A stretch of DNA of 64,000 nt from contig NZ_JAECVR010000001.1 of assembly GCF_016055185.1 (NCBI RefSeq), positions 198,345-262,344 of the forward strand. Reading direction: 5' to 3'. Origin of the DNA: Paenactinomyces guangxiensis (GTDB lineage: Bacteria; Bacillota; Bacilli; Thermoactinomycetales; Thermoactinomycetaceae). The first letter of the stretch is position 1. The number at the start of each line of letters is the position of its first letter. Below are positions 43,589-52,251 of this stretch, in pieces. The position numbers and the translations under genes are program-made. The notes below the pieces were generated by a model that saw only the letters and a program-made list of their open reading frames with translations, did no database searches and had not been told where the DNA came from.

Positions 43589-43665
43589 GCAATGGGAACT
43601 TCAGGGGCGTTTGATGGCAACAGGGGGTACTTTTTGTTATGTTCTAATATTCAGGGGGCATTTTC
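43589..43665. repeat. IS21-like terminal repeat remnant
   Basis: Three spaced copies of a CAGGGG(G) motif: TTCAGGGGCGTTT, CAACAGGGGGTACTTTTT and TTCAGGGGGCATTTTC. Clustered repeats of this kind are found at the ends of IS21-family elements (transposase sites). No istA/istB sequence is nearby. With the IS3 scar upstream it brackets nos. Confidence 0.4.
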
Positions 43666-43850
43666 ACATGCCGAAGCTGAGCACTACCCTGGCAATTTTA
43701 AATCAAAGTGCTGAATGCGATCTATTCCAGTGTTTCCGCTACACTGTTTGTTTTCGCAATCCCCCTCCCAGCCTATGCGAAGCAAATACAATATAATATC
43801 ATCACGGCAACAAAATATGCTCTATAGGTGATATTATTCTGTGAGATCCC
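43666..43850. other. Intergenic region without recognised content
   Basis: A plus-strand open frame (43581-43796) crosses the IS-like repeats and has no ribosome site; I do not call it. Nothing else seen. Confidence 0.35.
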
Positions 43851-44174
43851 CTAATCTTCAACAAACAAGGTGTAAGGACGGTATTGAACGGTATAAGAGC
43901 AGGAAAGTTCTTCACCTAATCTTTGGGTCAATTTTTCACCCTTTTCATTCAGCCTCTTGGCAAAGGGCCTTGTCACACCATTGTACTCGTGAGCCGTCAG
44001 ATGTTTGTCGAAGTCCATGTTCCAGTTCATCAGTTCTTTTTTTAGTTCTTCCGAGACCGCGAAATCGTCAAGAGATAAATTAGCTTGACATTTACCGCAC
44101 CAAACAGGGTCAGCAGACACCTCTGCTTCAACGAGAATGTAAAAGGTTTTATCACAGAAACAAACCTCTTTCAT
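43851..44174 (-). CDS. Hypothetical protein with Cys pairs
   Basis: 107 residues from ATG 44174 with GGTGG upstream. The N-terminus MKEVCFCDKTFYILVEAEVS has CxC and is followed by WCGKCQANLSLDDFAVS with CxxC; together they could bind zinc. A soluble acidic middle and ending TVQYRPYTLFVED follow. No family recognised. Convergent with nos. Confidence 0.6.
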   Translation of the reverse strand: MKEVCFCDKTFYILVEAEVSADPVWCGKCQANLSLDDFAVSEELKKELMNWNMDFDKHLTAHEYNGVTRPFAKRLNEKGEKLTQRLGEELSCSYTVQYRPYTLFVED

Positions 44175-44277
44175 AAAACCACCATCCTATGTATAGCCTT
44201 TCGACACTAGGCCCTCATGCTTGTCAACCGCAATAATCTATGAAATCCCACATGGAGCTGTTAAATCCCCTATACTA

Positions 44278-45128
44278 TTATCTATTTGATTCCGCATCCC
44301 GTAGCCAATCTTCCACCCATCGTTGCATTCGCAAAAAATCTTCTTCTTGTCGCCTTCCCGACAAGTCCCGTATCATGCGTAATCCTGCCCATGCATTGAA
44401 TATGGATAAGGAGCCGGGGTGGCCTGCTGCCTGTTCATAACCACGTAGCCATCCTCTTTCGAAGTCTCTGACAGCTCCTTGGGGCAGAACGGATCCTGGC
44501 CGTAGTCCTTCGAGTCGAAGAATGGACATGGTTCTGGCTATGTCAAACCTCGCTTCACCTTTAGCAGCATTAGCCCAGTCAATGACGGCTGTAATGGTCT
44601 GCCCGTCGGTGAGGACATTTAGGGGATGAAAGTCAAGATGCACCAGAACATCCTGTTTGTACCCCTTGAGAAAGGTGATCCTTTGCATGACTTCGATTTC
44701 AGCATATGTCTCAGGAGTCAACCAATTTTTGCTTTCCTTATCCACTGACTCCGGCACAGGAATCCGATGGATGGCCGCCTGAACACGCCCAAATTCAATC
44801 CCCAATCTATTTGCACTGTCGGGTCTTTCGATGAGCTCACTAGCCAGTGTCCGCCCTGGCGACCATTCCATCAACATAGCGGACCACTTCCCCATAATTT
44901 TACCAAATGAACTTTGGGTACCGGAATACCATGATCAAACACTAATCGTATGATATTTTCCTCTCGTGTGAATTGCTGATGTCTCTGCCGGGGAAGCAGA
45001 CGCAGTGCGTATGTAGCTCCTTGTGAGGTTTCAACCTTCCATACGGAGCTGTCCTGTCCTCCAATTATCTGGGTACATGAATAAACAGATTGTACCCCAA
45101 GATCATTTAAGATTACCTCCATATTCAT
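44278..45128 (-). pseudogene. Aminoglycoside phosphotransferase-family gene with frameshift
   Basis: N-terminal 85 codons (IIGGQDSSVWKVETSQGATY, REENIIRLVFDHGIPVP) and C-terminal 200 codons (MLMEWSPGRTLASEL, VLVHLDFHPLNVLTDGQTIT, VIDWANAAKGEARFDIA) together form an APH/choline-kinase-type phosphotransferase. The catalytic HxDxxxxN is in HLDFHPLNVL and the DxD-type site in IDWANA. The frame breaks at HLVK, where GTAAAATTATG needs one more A. A loss in an A-run may be a real mutation or a base-calling error. The substrate may be a sugar, aminoglycoside or small molecule. Confidence 0.82.
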
Positions 45129-45256
45129 TGTTTCGCCGCCCTTTCTCAGCGTTTTCGTTTTATAAAAAAATTCCCCTCCGTTTACTTATCTCAAGCCTGT
45201 CGAATGAGGGGGAGAAACTCAAAATATATTAAAAGTTCGTTTGGTCTATCATCCTC

Positions 45257-45580
45257 TCACCTCCTTAAAAGCCCAGCATTCGCTTTTCCCATAATAAAGA
45301 CAACATCGCCCATTCGGATAACCTTGCCCCGCAATAACGAAAAGCTGAGGTCTTTTCCATCCGGTGTTACAAATGTTACCGAAATTGGCTGGATAATTTC
45401 CTTTAAAGGGCGGTATTCAAAGAGGCAAAATGAACTAATCACATCATTCTCCACATAGTCATTTTGATCAAGATTTGATGCAGCTTTTACATCAAATTGA
45501 GGATGATTACCGAAATCTTTCATAAAGGACTTGACCTGTTGGGCCGGCCCTTCCACCCGTAGTCTCAGCATTTCTCTCAC
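45257..45580 (-). CDS. Hypothetical protein, paralogue of 46027-46326
   Basis: 107 residues: MREMLRLRVEGPAQQVKSFM, then KEIIQPISVTFVTPDGKDLS and a basic C-terminus. It shares LRVEGxAxQVxSF and the layout of two beta-rich halves with the protein at 46027-46326. The start resembles small DUF3970-like proteins of Bacillus (tentative). Function unknown. Confidence 0.55.
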   Translation of the reverse strand: MREMLRLRVEGPAQQVKSFMKDFGNHPQFDVKAASNLDQNDYVENDVISSFCLFEYRPLKEIIQPISVTFVTPDGKDLSFSLLRGKVIRMGDVVFIMGKANAGLLRR

Positions 45581-45620
45581 TCCAAATCAATAACTCCGGA
45601 CTTAATGACAAATGAAACTT

Positions 45621-45890
45621 TCAACCATCGATTTTGCCGCTATCATGGTTACTCTGTTTGGTGATGGTCGGTAATAAATTTTTGCGATCCACTCTGCCGT
45701 TTGTCAGATTCGTGTCAAAGACGCGGTCGGAACATTTGAGATTAAATGTATTTCGCAATTCCTTATTTACTTTTTCAATTTCAGGGCGGGAATAACCCAG
45801 TTTTGCCAGAACATAGATCATAGCAGCCGTTGCATCCTCTTTTTTTATCATAGCCGTCTCGCTTTGTGCCGAAGGTTTTTTCTGCCTCAA
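45621..45890 (-). CDS. Hypothetical small protein
   Basis: 89 residues from TTG 45890 (MRQKKPSAQSETAMIKKEDA), chosen because GGAGAGGAGGA lies directly upstream; ATG 45932 has none. The body has a helical segment TAAMIYVLAKLGYSRPEIEK and a basic, Asn-rich end. No family recognised. It lies between the two paralogous genes, all on the minus strand, suggesting a small operon-like group. Confidence 0.5.
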   Translation of the reverse strand: MRQKKPSAQSETAMIKKEDATAAMIYVLAKLGYSRPEIEKVNKELRNTFNLKCSDRVFDTNLTNGRVDRKNLLPTITKQSNHDSGKIDG

Positions 45891-46026
45891 GCTGATCTCC
45901 TCCTCTCCGGGGCAACTCCACTCCCATCCCATTTCTGAACAAAAAGCTTTTGTGATTCCCTTTTGCGTGTTATAATAGAAGGGTCGAAATTATTTTTGTT
46001 GAGCCATTTCATACGTGGCTCTTTTT

Positions 46027-46326
46027 TTATGGGAACATATCAAAATTCCTGCCCGCAAACACCTTTACTCCTTCTTCTATCTCCGCGTGGATCACATCGA
46101 ACAACGGAATCCTGATCTCCCCTCCTCCCGCTGTCACCAGTTGCACAATCCGCATTTGTTGATCCGGTTGCTTCTGAACATAACATTTAAAGCAAACTTC
46201 ATCCGGCTGACTCATTTCTTTGTCTTCCCATTCTTTGTGAACCAGCTTCACCTGTGAGCCTTGTTCAAGCTGACACAAAAACGATTGAACCTGATCAGCC
46301 CGGCCTTCAACCTGCATTTTGATCAA
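46027..46326 (-). CDS. Hypothetical protein, paralogue of 45257-45580
   Basis: 99 residues: MIKMQVEGRADQVQSFLCQL ... VCFKCYVQKQPDQQMRIVQL, ending VKVFAGRNFDMFP. It shares the (L/M)xVEGxAxQVxSF start with the 45257-45580 protein. Start ATG 46326 is preceded by GGAGGTGGGACAGGTTG. Divergent from the RRNPP-type regulator. Function unknown. Confidence 0.55.
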   Translation of the reverse strand: MIKMQVEGRADQVQSFLCQLEQGSQVKLVHKEWEDKEMSQPDEVCFKCYVQKQPDQQMRIVQLVTAGGGEIRIPLFDVIHAEIEEGVKVFAGRNFDMFP

Positions 46327-46599
46327 CCTGTCCCACCTCCAAAAATGGTAAGCTTACATGGAAAAGATTAACTCCACTCTCCACAATCCAATCATGACAT
46401 AGTATAATATCTTTTACAAATATTTAAAATTATTATGATGGTATTTAAGTTTGCTGATATAAAAACCAATCTTGACATCCTGGCTATAAATCCAATGAAA
46501 TCAAGCGGTGCTGAAACAATTTTTAATTGAAAACAGTGATTTCGCTTCGATTTTTCGCCGTGGATTTCTTTTAAAAAATTTCAGACAGGGGGAGTATAA

Positions 46600-47997
46600 T
46601 TGAGGGATTACATTTTTGTTTCTCATGAGATGGGGAAATTCCTGAAAAAGAAGAGAAAAGCAAAAAAGCTGAAACAGGAGGATCTTTCCGAAGACGGCAT
46701 TATTTCTACCGGCACCATCAGTAATCTTGAAAAAGGCGGTGTCCGGGTCAGCAAAGAGAAACTTGAGTATCTGTGCAAAAGTTTGGGTACAAGTTTCAAT
46801 GATCTGCTGCGATATGAAACGAAAAATAAAAGGGACAGAGAAAACAACTCGGAATTACAATTGATGAGAATTGAACACGATCTGGCAATGGACAATTTAA
46901 ATGAAGGCTGGGAAGAATTAAAAAGAATGTTCTTGGAAAAAGATGATCCACACATGGTTAACCTTTATTTCCTCAAAGGAAAATATTATGAAAAGAAAAT
47001 GAAATGGGACTTGGCGCAAGTCAATTATCTGGAAGCAATTCATTACATTGATCAACGTCCACACTTGTTAACTACCAACATCAAAGCGATGTGCTATAAC
47101 GGTTTAGGCAGGATTTATACTCAGTTAAACAACGTAGATCAAGCATTGATTTATCTGGAAGAAGGGCAAAATTCATTTGTTGCAAATGGAGAGAGAAAAC
47201 ATGTTTATTTTCATTTATTAATCAGTAAAGTGATTTATCTGGAAAAATTGCATCGTTATAATGAAGCCTTACTTATTTTAGAAGAAATGTGGGAACAGAT
47301 CCATCAGATTGACAGCACAGAGATCAAACTCAATATGTATCAAATGCGGGCTGCCATTCTAAACAAATTGCAGTTGTATGACCATGCCATTAAATTTGCA
47401 ATGGAAGGCATTAAAAAGGCTTGGATTGATATAATGTATGACCGTTCATTTGAATTGTGGAGCACTTTAGCCGAAAGTTACAACAAAAAAGGCTGGCTCG
47501 AAGATGCTGAAAAATGCTTTCAAACCGCACTTCAAATGGAAAATAAAGTGGCAAGAAAGCATATCATTCCCCCTACATATACGAAATTGGGTTTGCTATA
47601 CTTAGAACAGGGAAAGATTAAGCAAGCCCACGGCAAATTGGAAGAAGCAGTCAGACGGGCTGAAAAAACCAATGATGTATTTACTCTGATTGAAGCATTT
47701 TTGGGACTGGGTGAAAGCCATTTAAAGCAGGGAATCAAAGCAAAAGCAAAACGGTATCTAGAAAATGCTTTTGATTTAGCCAGCGAACATAATCTCCACT
47801 TTAAAAAGAGCGAAATTTTAATCAGATTAATCACTTGCTGCAAGAAAGATTATCCTGAAAGTTACCAAAAGTATGTTGACGAATTCTTAAAGGTTCATTT
47901 AGAATTACGTGAAGAAGGAGGACGGGAAATCATGAACTATCTTGATCAAATGAACACAACCCAAGTTCAACTTGGTGACCCCCCGCCAAATGAGTGA
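46600..47997 (+). CDS. HTH-TPR (RRNPP-type) transcriptional regulator
   Basis: 465 residues from TTG 46600 behind CAGGGGGAG. N-terminal XRE-type helix-turn-helix (MGKFLKKKRKAKKLKQEDLS, STGTISNLEKGGVRVSKEKL), then about nine TPR helix pairs (YNGLGRIYTQLNNVDQALIY, YTKLGLLYLEQGKIKQAHGK and others) to the end. This is the layout of PlcR/NprR-like receptors for small secreted peptides. No adjacent pro-peptide gene was found, so the ligand is unknown. Its last 45 codons and terminator are duplicated at 50130-50340. Confidence 0.85.
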   Translation: MRDYIFVSHEMGKFLKKKRKAKKLKQEDLSEDGIISTGTISNLEKGGVRVSKEKLEYLCKSLGTSFNDLLRYETKNKRDRENNSELQLMRIEHDLAMDNLNEGWEELKRMFLEKDDPHMVNLYFLKGKYYEKKMKWDLAQVNYLEAIHYIDQRPHLLTTNIKAMCYNGLGRIYTQLNNVDQALIYLEEGQNSFVANGERKHVYFHLLISKVIYLEKLHRYNEALLILEEMWEQIHQIDSTEIKLNMYQMRAAILNKLQLYDHAIKFAMEGIKKAWIDIMYDRSFELWSTLAESYNKKGWLEDAEKCFQTALQMENKVARKHIIPPTYTKLGLLYLEQGKIKQAHGKLEEAVRRAEKTNDVFTLIEAFLGLGESHLKQGIKAKAKRYLENAFDLASEHNLHFKKSEILIRLITCCKKDYPESYQKYVDEFLKVHLELREEGGREIMNYLDQMNTTQVQLGDPPPNE

Positions 47998-48063
47998 TCT
48001 TCACAGTAGGTTAATTTAACTTAACAAATAATCTGACATATTTAAATCTTAATTATACAAACA

Positions 48064-48106
48064 AACTCAGTCCTTTAAACTTAATGTTTAGAGGGCTGAG
48101 TTTTTT
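48064..48106 (+). terminator. Terminator of the RRNPP-type gene
   Basis: AACTCAG.CCT.TAAAC...GTTTA.AGG.CTGAGTT plus T6. The same structure recurs at 50287-50330. Confidence 0.85.
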
Positions 48107-48202
48107 ATATTTGAAAATAAATCCATTCAATTTCCAATTGCCAAATTGAGAATAATAAAATTCTCCTCCTTATGGATGAATAACCGGAATGGTTGTGGTA
48201 TG

Positions 48203-48230
48203 ATTTCATTAAGTAAACACTCAATGAAAT
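48203..48230. promoter_or_regulatory. Probable TetR operator (upstream of tetR-like gene)
   Basis: ATTTCATT and AATGAAAT flank AAGTAAACACTC: an inverted repeat of 8-bp arms just before the regulator start. The reverse complement matches 48846-48873 at nearly all positions (TCATTGAGTG, one base, TTACTTAA). Confidence 0.75.
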
Positions 48231-48243
48231 AGCGGGGAACAGA

Positions 48244-48834
48244 ATGAAGAATTTAACAAACCGACAATTACAGGCACTGGAAACAAAAAATAAATTAATT
48301 GATGCAGCCTTGCTTGTTTTCGCAAAAAAAGGATATTCAGCAACCACCACCAAAGATATTGCCAGAGAGGCCGGCGTTACCGATGGATTGATTTATCATT
48401 ACTTTAAATCTAAAGAGGATCTGCTATGGGCTGTGATCGATAAGCATACTCTTAATCATGAATTAAGCAAGATAGCTGCTGATGCCGGAACCAATGAGCC
48501 AGTGGAAACGATTTTAATTCGCATGATCCATTCATTGTTTGATTTATTGCACGAGAAGGCCGGGTTGATCGTGATGTTCTTTGGAGAGTCGCAACGAAAT
48601 GCCGCTGTGAGGGAACGTTTGGCACAACTGATCCAACAGGGGACTCAGATTTTTTACCAGCTTCTGTCGGAACGAATGGACGCTCAGGAATTGTACTTAA
48701 AAATTGCCATCCGAAACCTTTTAACTTCCCTTGTGATGTATTTCTTAACTGATGATCGGTATAATAATGATGTCAATCAGAGGAAAGAGTATATTAAAAC
48801 TACCGTTCATCAGTTTCTTAAAATGTTCAATTAA
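48244..48834 (+). CDS. TetR family repressor
   Basis: 196 residues. N-terminal HTH LIDAALLVFAKKGYSATTTK DIAREAGVTDGLIYHYFKSKEDL is the TetR signature; the C-terminal ligand domain is all-helical. It precedes a flavin monooxygenase by 52 bases, and both have the same operator sequence upstream. The model is repression of itself and the monooxygenase, released by the enzyme's substrate or a related compound (inference). Confidence 0.93.
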   Translation: MKNLTNRQLQALETKNKLIDAALLVFAKKGYSATTTKDIAREAGVTDGLIYHYFKSKEDLLWAVIDKHTLNHELSKIAADAGTNEPVETILIRMIHSLFDLLHEKAGLIVMFFGESQRNAAVRERLAQLIQQGTQIFYQLLSERMDAQELYLKIAIRNLLTSLVMYFLTDDRYNNDVNQRKEYIKTTVHQFLKMFN

Positions 48835-48845
48835 TTTTTTTACCC

Positions 48846-48873
48846 ATTTCATTGAGTGATTACTTAACAAAAT
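48846..48873. promoter_or_regulatory. Second probable TetR operator (upstream of monooxygenase)
   Basis: ATTTCATTGAGTGATTACTT then AACAAAAT; matches the reverse complement of 48203-48230 with three or four differences. Confidence 0.72.
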
Positions 48874-48886
48874 ACTGGAGGGCAGT

Positions 48887-50098
48887 ATGATGAACACTGA
48901 TGTTGTTATTGTAGGAGCCGGCCCGGGTGGATGCGTGTTAAGTTATCTTCTGGCCCGGAGCGGTGTCAAAACCGTATTGCTGGAACGGCATGACCGCTTG
49001 GACCGGGAGTTTAGAGGTTACTTTTTTCAGCCATTGGTGCTGAAGTTTTTTGAACAAATGGGACTGTTAAACGATGTTCTGAAAATGGAACATGAGAAAG
49101 TTGATGCCTTTCATTTTATTGATCACGGGAAAACTCTTTTTTCAGTAAGATTTGATGATCTGCCCAAACCTTTCAATTATGGGCTTATTATGTCACAACC
49201 ATTACTGCTTCAATTTTTAATTGATCAGGCATTGCAATATCCTAACTTTACATATTTAAACGGAGCGATAGCGAAAGAGCTGATTCAAGAAGGAAGCACA
49301 ATTAAAGGAATTAAAATCAAACGGCGAAAAGATGAGGTGACCATTAAAAGCGGATTGGTAGTTGGGGCAGACGGACGTTATTCGACAGTCCGAAAGTTGT
49401 CAAAAATACAAATTGAAAAGGAACAACACAAATTTGATTTTATCTGGTTTGATATGCCTGCATCAAAAGACAGGAAGTATCCCCTGCAAATCCGGATTGA
49501 AAATAAAGGAATGTTGATCTATATTCCAAAAGGATCACAGGTTGTTCAGGTAGGCTGGGTTATTCGGAAAGGAACCTATCCTGAAATCAAGAGCAAAGGA
49601 ATTGAACACTTTCAAAAGCAGCTCATAGCCGTAGATCCCGGGTTAGAAGAGGAGTTGCCCAAACATTTACTTGATTTTAAACAGTGTTCCGTTCTTGATA
49701 TTCAAACAGCGACAGCAAAACAATGGGTGCGGGATGGTTTGATGCTGATTGGAGACGCAGCGCATATTGCATCTCCATTTTCCGGCCAGGGAAATAGTCT
49801 GGCCATTCAGGATGCTGTGGTGGCTCATGATGTTATTATGAAGGCATTGGAACAGAAATCATTTTCTTTGCCATTACTCAAGCGCTACGAAGAAATCAGA
49901 CGGCCTGCTGTATTGCAGATTCAAAGGATACAAAAGAGACAAGCTGACTTAATCGGAATAAGCAACCCTCTGCTCCTTCAACTGCGAAGGGCAGTTATTC
50001 CGTTGATTGGAAAAACCGCTTTATTTACAAAAATGCGGGACCAACTTGCTCTGGGTGCGCAGCAGATAACGGTAAAAACCGCATATTTTAAAGACTGA
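48887..50098 (+). CDS. FAD-dependent aromatic-ring-type monooxygenase
   Basis: 403 residues of group-A flavin monooxygenase type. Rossmann motif DVVIVGAGPGGCVLSYLLAR, the DG motif VVGADGRYSTVRK, and the FAD-phosphate motif MLIGDAAHIASPFSGQGNSL. Such enzymes hydroxylate aromatics or polyketide-like drugs (tetracycline-destructase and rifampicin-monooxygenase relatives share this layout). Start ATG 48887 or 48890 behind GGAGGG. Paired with the TetR gene. A detoxification role is likely but the substrate is unknown. Confidence 0.9.
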   Translation: MMNTDVVIVGAGPGGCVLSYLLARSGVKTVLLERHDRLDREFRGYFFQPLVLKFFEQMGLLNDVLKMEHEKVDAFHFIDHGKTLFSVRFDDLPKPFNYGLIMSQPLLLQFLIDQALQYPNFTYLNGAIAKELIQEGSTIKGIKIKRRKDEVTIKSGLVVGADGRYSTVRKLSKIQIEKEQHKFDFIWFDMPASKDRKYPLQIRIENKGMLIYIPKGSQVVQVGWVIRKGTYPEIKSKGIEHFQKQLIAVDPGLEEELPKHLLDFKQCSVLDIQTATAKQWVRDGLMLIGDAAHIASPFSGQGNSLAIQDAVVAHDVIMKALEQKSFSLPLLKRYEEIRRPAVLQIQRIQKRQADLIGISNPLLLQLRRAVIPLIGKTALFTKMRDQLALGAQQITVKTAYFKD

Positions 50099-50129
50099 TG
50101 AATCACTTTAATAAAAAACAATCTATACA

Positions 50130-50340
50130 GAAAGTTAATAAAAGTATGTTGACGAGTTCTTACAGGTTCAATTAAAATTATACGAAGAAGGAGGTCAGGA
50201 GATCACGAAATATCTTGGTCAAATCGACACAACTCAAGCTCAACTTGATAAAGACACTGACATGCTTAAATCTTAATTCTACAAACAAACTCAGTCTTTA
50301 ACTTTATTGTGTAGAGGGCTGAGTTTTTTTATATTTAAAA
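50130..50340 (+). repeat. Duplicated 3' end of an RRNPP-type gene plus terminator
   Basis: About 210 bases that align with 47857-48106. The frame 50142-50276 reads KYVDEFLQVQLKLYEEGGQE, then ITKYLGQIDTTQAQL, like the regulator's KYVDEFLKVHLELREEGGRE and NYLDQMNTTQVQL. The terminator (50287-50330) is also conserved. It has no start, so it is the remnant of a second paralogue. The tetR-monooxygenase pair lies between the two copies. Confidence 0.85.
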
Positions 50341-50435
50341 TAAGACTTTTCCATACTTACCATTCCAAATGGATCAGCAGCTGGAAAAAGCACATTCGCA
50401 TGAAACATAATTTCACGAAAAGGAGGGGATCATGA

Positions 50436-52121
50436 TTGATCTGGTTGGCAATTATTTTACCGGCGTTCTTTTTTCTCACCATATTGCCCAGGGTGTGGGT
50501 GTACCAAAAACATGATGGCGGATTCAAGGCCCTGCAGGTACTTCGCTTTATTGGCGGAATCATCTATGGCTGGTTCGTTTTCTATGTTCTGATGGCAGAT
50601 GTGACTTGGTCTGCTTACTTTGCTTATTATGCCTGGATCATTTTTATACTGTTATTGATTGATTCGATTACCTATGACGACGGAAGTGATTTGACCCCGT
50701 TGACGGGGTTCGTTGCTTTACTCGGGATCTTGGTTTACCTGTATATGTTGATCGTCTATCCGTTTACCATCAAACAAGATAAGTATGAATTTGTCCAGGC
50801 AAAGCAAACCGAAAAAATGTTAGAACCAATCAATGAACAGCATATTCCGGTTGTGCCGAGGGAGTATGCGAGATACAAAATGGAAAAAGTGCTGGAGAAG
50901 GCAGCCAATTATTTCTATTATAATCTGGGAAAAGCAACAATCCAAAAAATCAATCAGCGTTTAGTCTGGATTGCCCCCATCGAATATAAAGGATTTTTCA
51001 AATGGTTGAGTGCTGATACTGTGCCGGGATATATCATGATGGACGCAGAGGATCAACGGGCAGAAGCCAAACTGGTTTCTCATAAAATGAAATATGTGAA
51101 CAGTGCTTATTTTGGTGAAAATGTCAATCGTCTGGTACGGAAAACATACCCCCACTATGTTCTGATGGAGGCTTCCTTTGAGCCGGATGATAACGGGAAA
51201 CCATATTTTGCAGTCAGTTACGGAGAATATAACAAATATCGCGATGTCAGGCAGGTAAAAGGCGTCATACTGGTCTACCCTGCTTCCGGTAACATGACGA
51301 AGTATGAGATGAAAAATATTCCCGCCTTTGTGGATCAAGTTGTTCCGGCTGACATTGCGTATGAGCGGAACGAATGGTTTGGTCTTTATAAACATGGCTT
51401 CTGGAATTCGGTTCTGATGAAACAGGATGTACATGTACCTACGCAATGGGAGGACGCAGATGAGGTGGTGGCCGTTTTTGACCGGGATTTAAATATGCAT
51501 TGGGCTACGGATCATACCCGTGCAGAAACAGATTCCGGTTCGATGGTAGGATATTCCCTGGTAAACTCGCGAACTGGAGAGTTAACCTATTATACAGGCA
51601 CGAATGGAATTCTAAATGGTCGTACAGCTATGAATGTAGTGGAGAAAACGTATCGGGAGAAACAGTGGAAAGCGGCCAGTCCTGTTTTATATAACATCTA
51701 TGGTCAGTATACCTGGGTCATTTCCGCTCTGGACGCCAATGGTGTGTTGCGGAAAATAGCTCTTGTTAATGCCAGAGATGAAAAGGTAATTGGAGCTGGC
51801 GATTCCAAACAGGAAGCTTTTAACACTTATCAAACCGCCATTTCCATCGAACTGGATGGAGACAGTGCCACCCCTTCCAAAGACGTTGTTCTGACGGAGA
51901 AAACCGGTATCGTTCAGGCTGTATATAAGGCGACGACAACAAATGATACCATCGTCCAGATGTTGCTGGAGGGAAACGACAAGATTTTCACGCTTCGATC
52001 ATCCAAATTTCCGTATGCAGTTTTTGTGGAAAAAGGCCACCGGGTGAAACTCAAATATTTAGATACAAAAGAAACCATTGTCTCCGTCAAGGAGTTTAAA
52101 AATGAGACCTTGCAGAAGTAA
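50436..52121 (+). CDS. Membrane-anchored hypothetical protein
   Basis: 561 residues. Start TTG 50436 (MIWLAIILPAFFFLTILPRV) behind AGGAGGGG; the nearby ATG 50432 opens a short dead frame. Four TM segments in the first 115 residues (IGGIIYGWFVFYVLMA, YYAWIIFILLLIDSI, GFVALLGILVYLYMLIVYPF), then a large soluble domain with repeated Tyr-rich beta patterns (KPYFAVSYGEYNKYR, TGELTYYTGTNGILNGRTAM). No catalytic motif recognised. Preceded by the RRNPP duplicate; not obviously in an operon. Confidence 0.7.
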   Translation: MIWLAIILPAFFFLTILPRVWVYQKHDGGFKALQVLRFIGGIIYGWFVFYVLMADVTWSAYFAYYAWIIFILLLIDSITYDDGSDLTPLTGFVALLGILVYLYMLIVYPFTIKQDKYEFVQAKQTEKMLEPINEQHIPVVPREYARYKMEKVLEKAANYFYYNLGKATIQKINQRLVWIAPIEYKGFFKWLSADTVPGYIMMDAEDQRAEAKLVSHKMKYVNSAYFGENVNRLVRKTYPHYVLMEASFEPDDNGKPYFAVSYGEYNKYRDVRQVKGVILVYPASGNMTKYEMKNIPAFVDQVVPADIAYERNEWFGLYKHGFWNSVLMKQDVHVPTQWEDADEVVAVFDRDLNMHWATDHTRAETDSGSMVGYSLVNSRTGELTYYTGTNGILNGRTAMNVVEKTYREKQWKAASPVLYNIYGQYTWVISALDANGVLRKIALVNARDEKVIGAGDSKQEAFNTYQTAISIELDGDSATPSKDVVLTEKTGIVQAVYKATTTNDTIVQMLLEGNDKIFTLRSSKFPYAVFVEKGHRVKLKYLDTKETIVSVKEFKNETLQK

Positions 52122-52212
52122 TTGGTTCATGCATGAAGTTGGAAACTCGCTTTGCAGATGATCGTTTTTATATGATCCAGCGGATGGTCATTTCATCCTT
52201 TGTTTTACACGC

Positions 52213-52248
52213 AAAAAACCAGCAGATATTCAGGTCTGCTGGTTTTTT
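52213..52248. terminator. Bidirectional terminator
   Basis: AAAAAACCAGCAGA-N8-TCTGCTGGTTTTTT between convergent genes. Confidence 0.9.
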
Positions 52249-52251
52249 TGT

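Noticed and set aside
43581-43796. 71-codon plus-strand frame after nos
   Set aside because: It runs through IS21-like repeats and has no ribosome site or recognisable sequence.
50432-50500. ATG at 50432 as start of the membrane protein
   Set aside because: That frame stops after about 28 codons; TTG 50436 opens the long frame with the same ribosome site.
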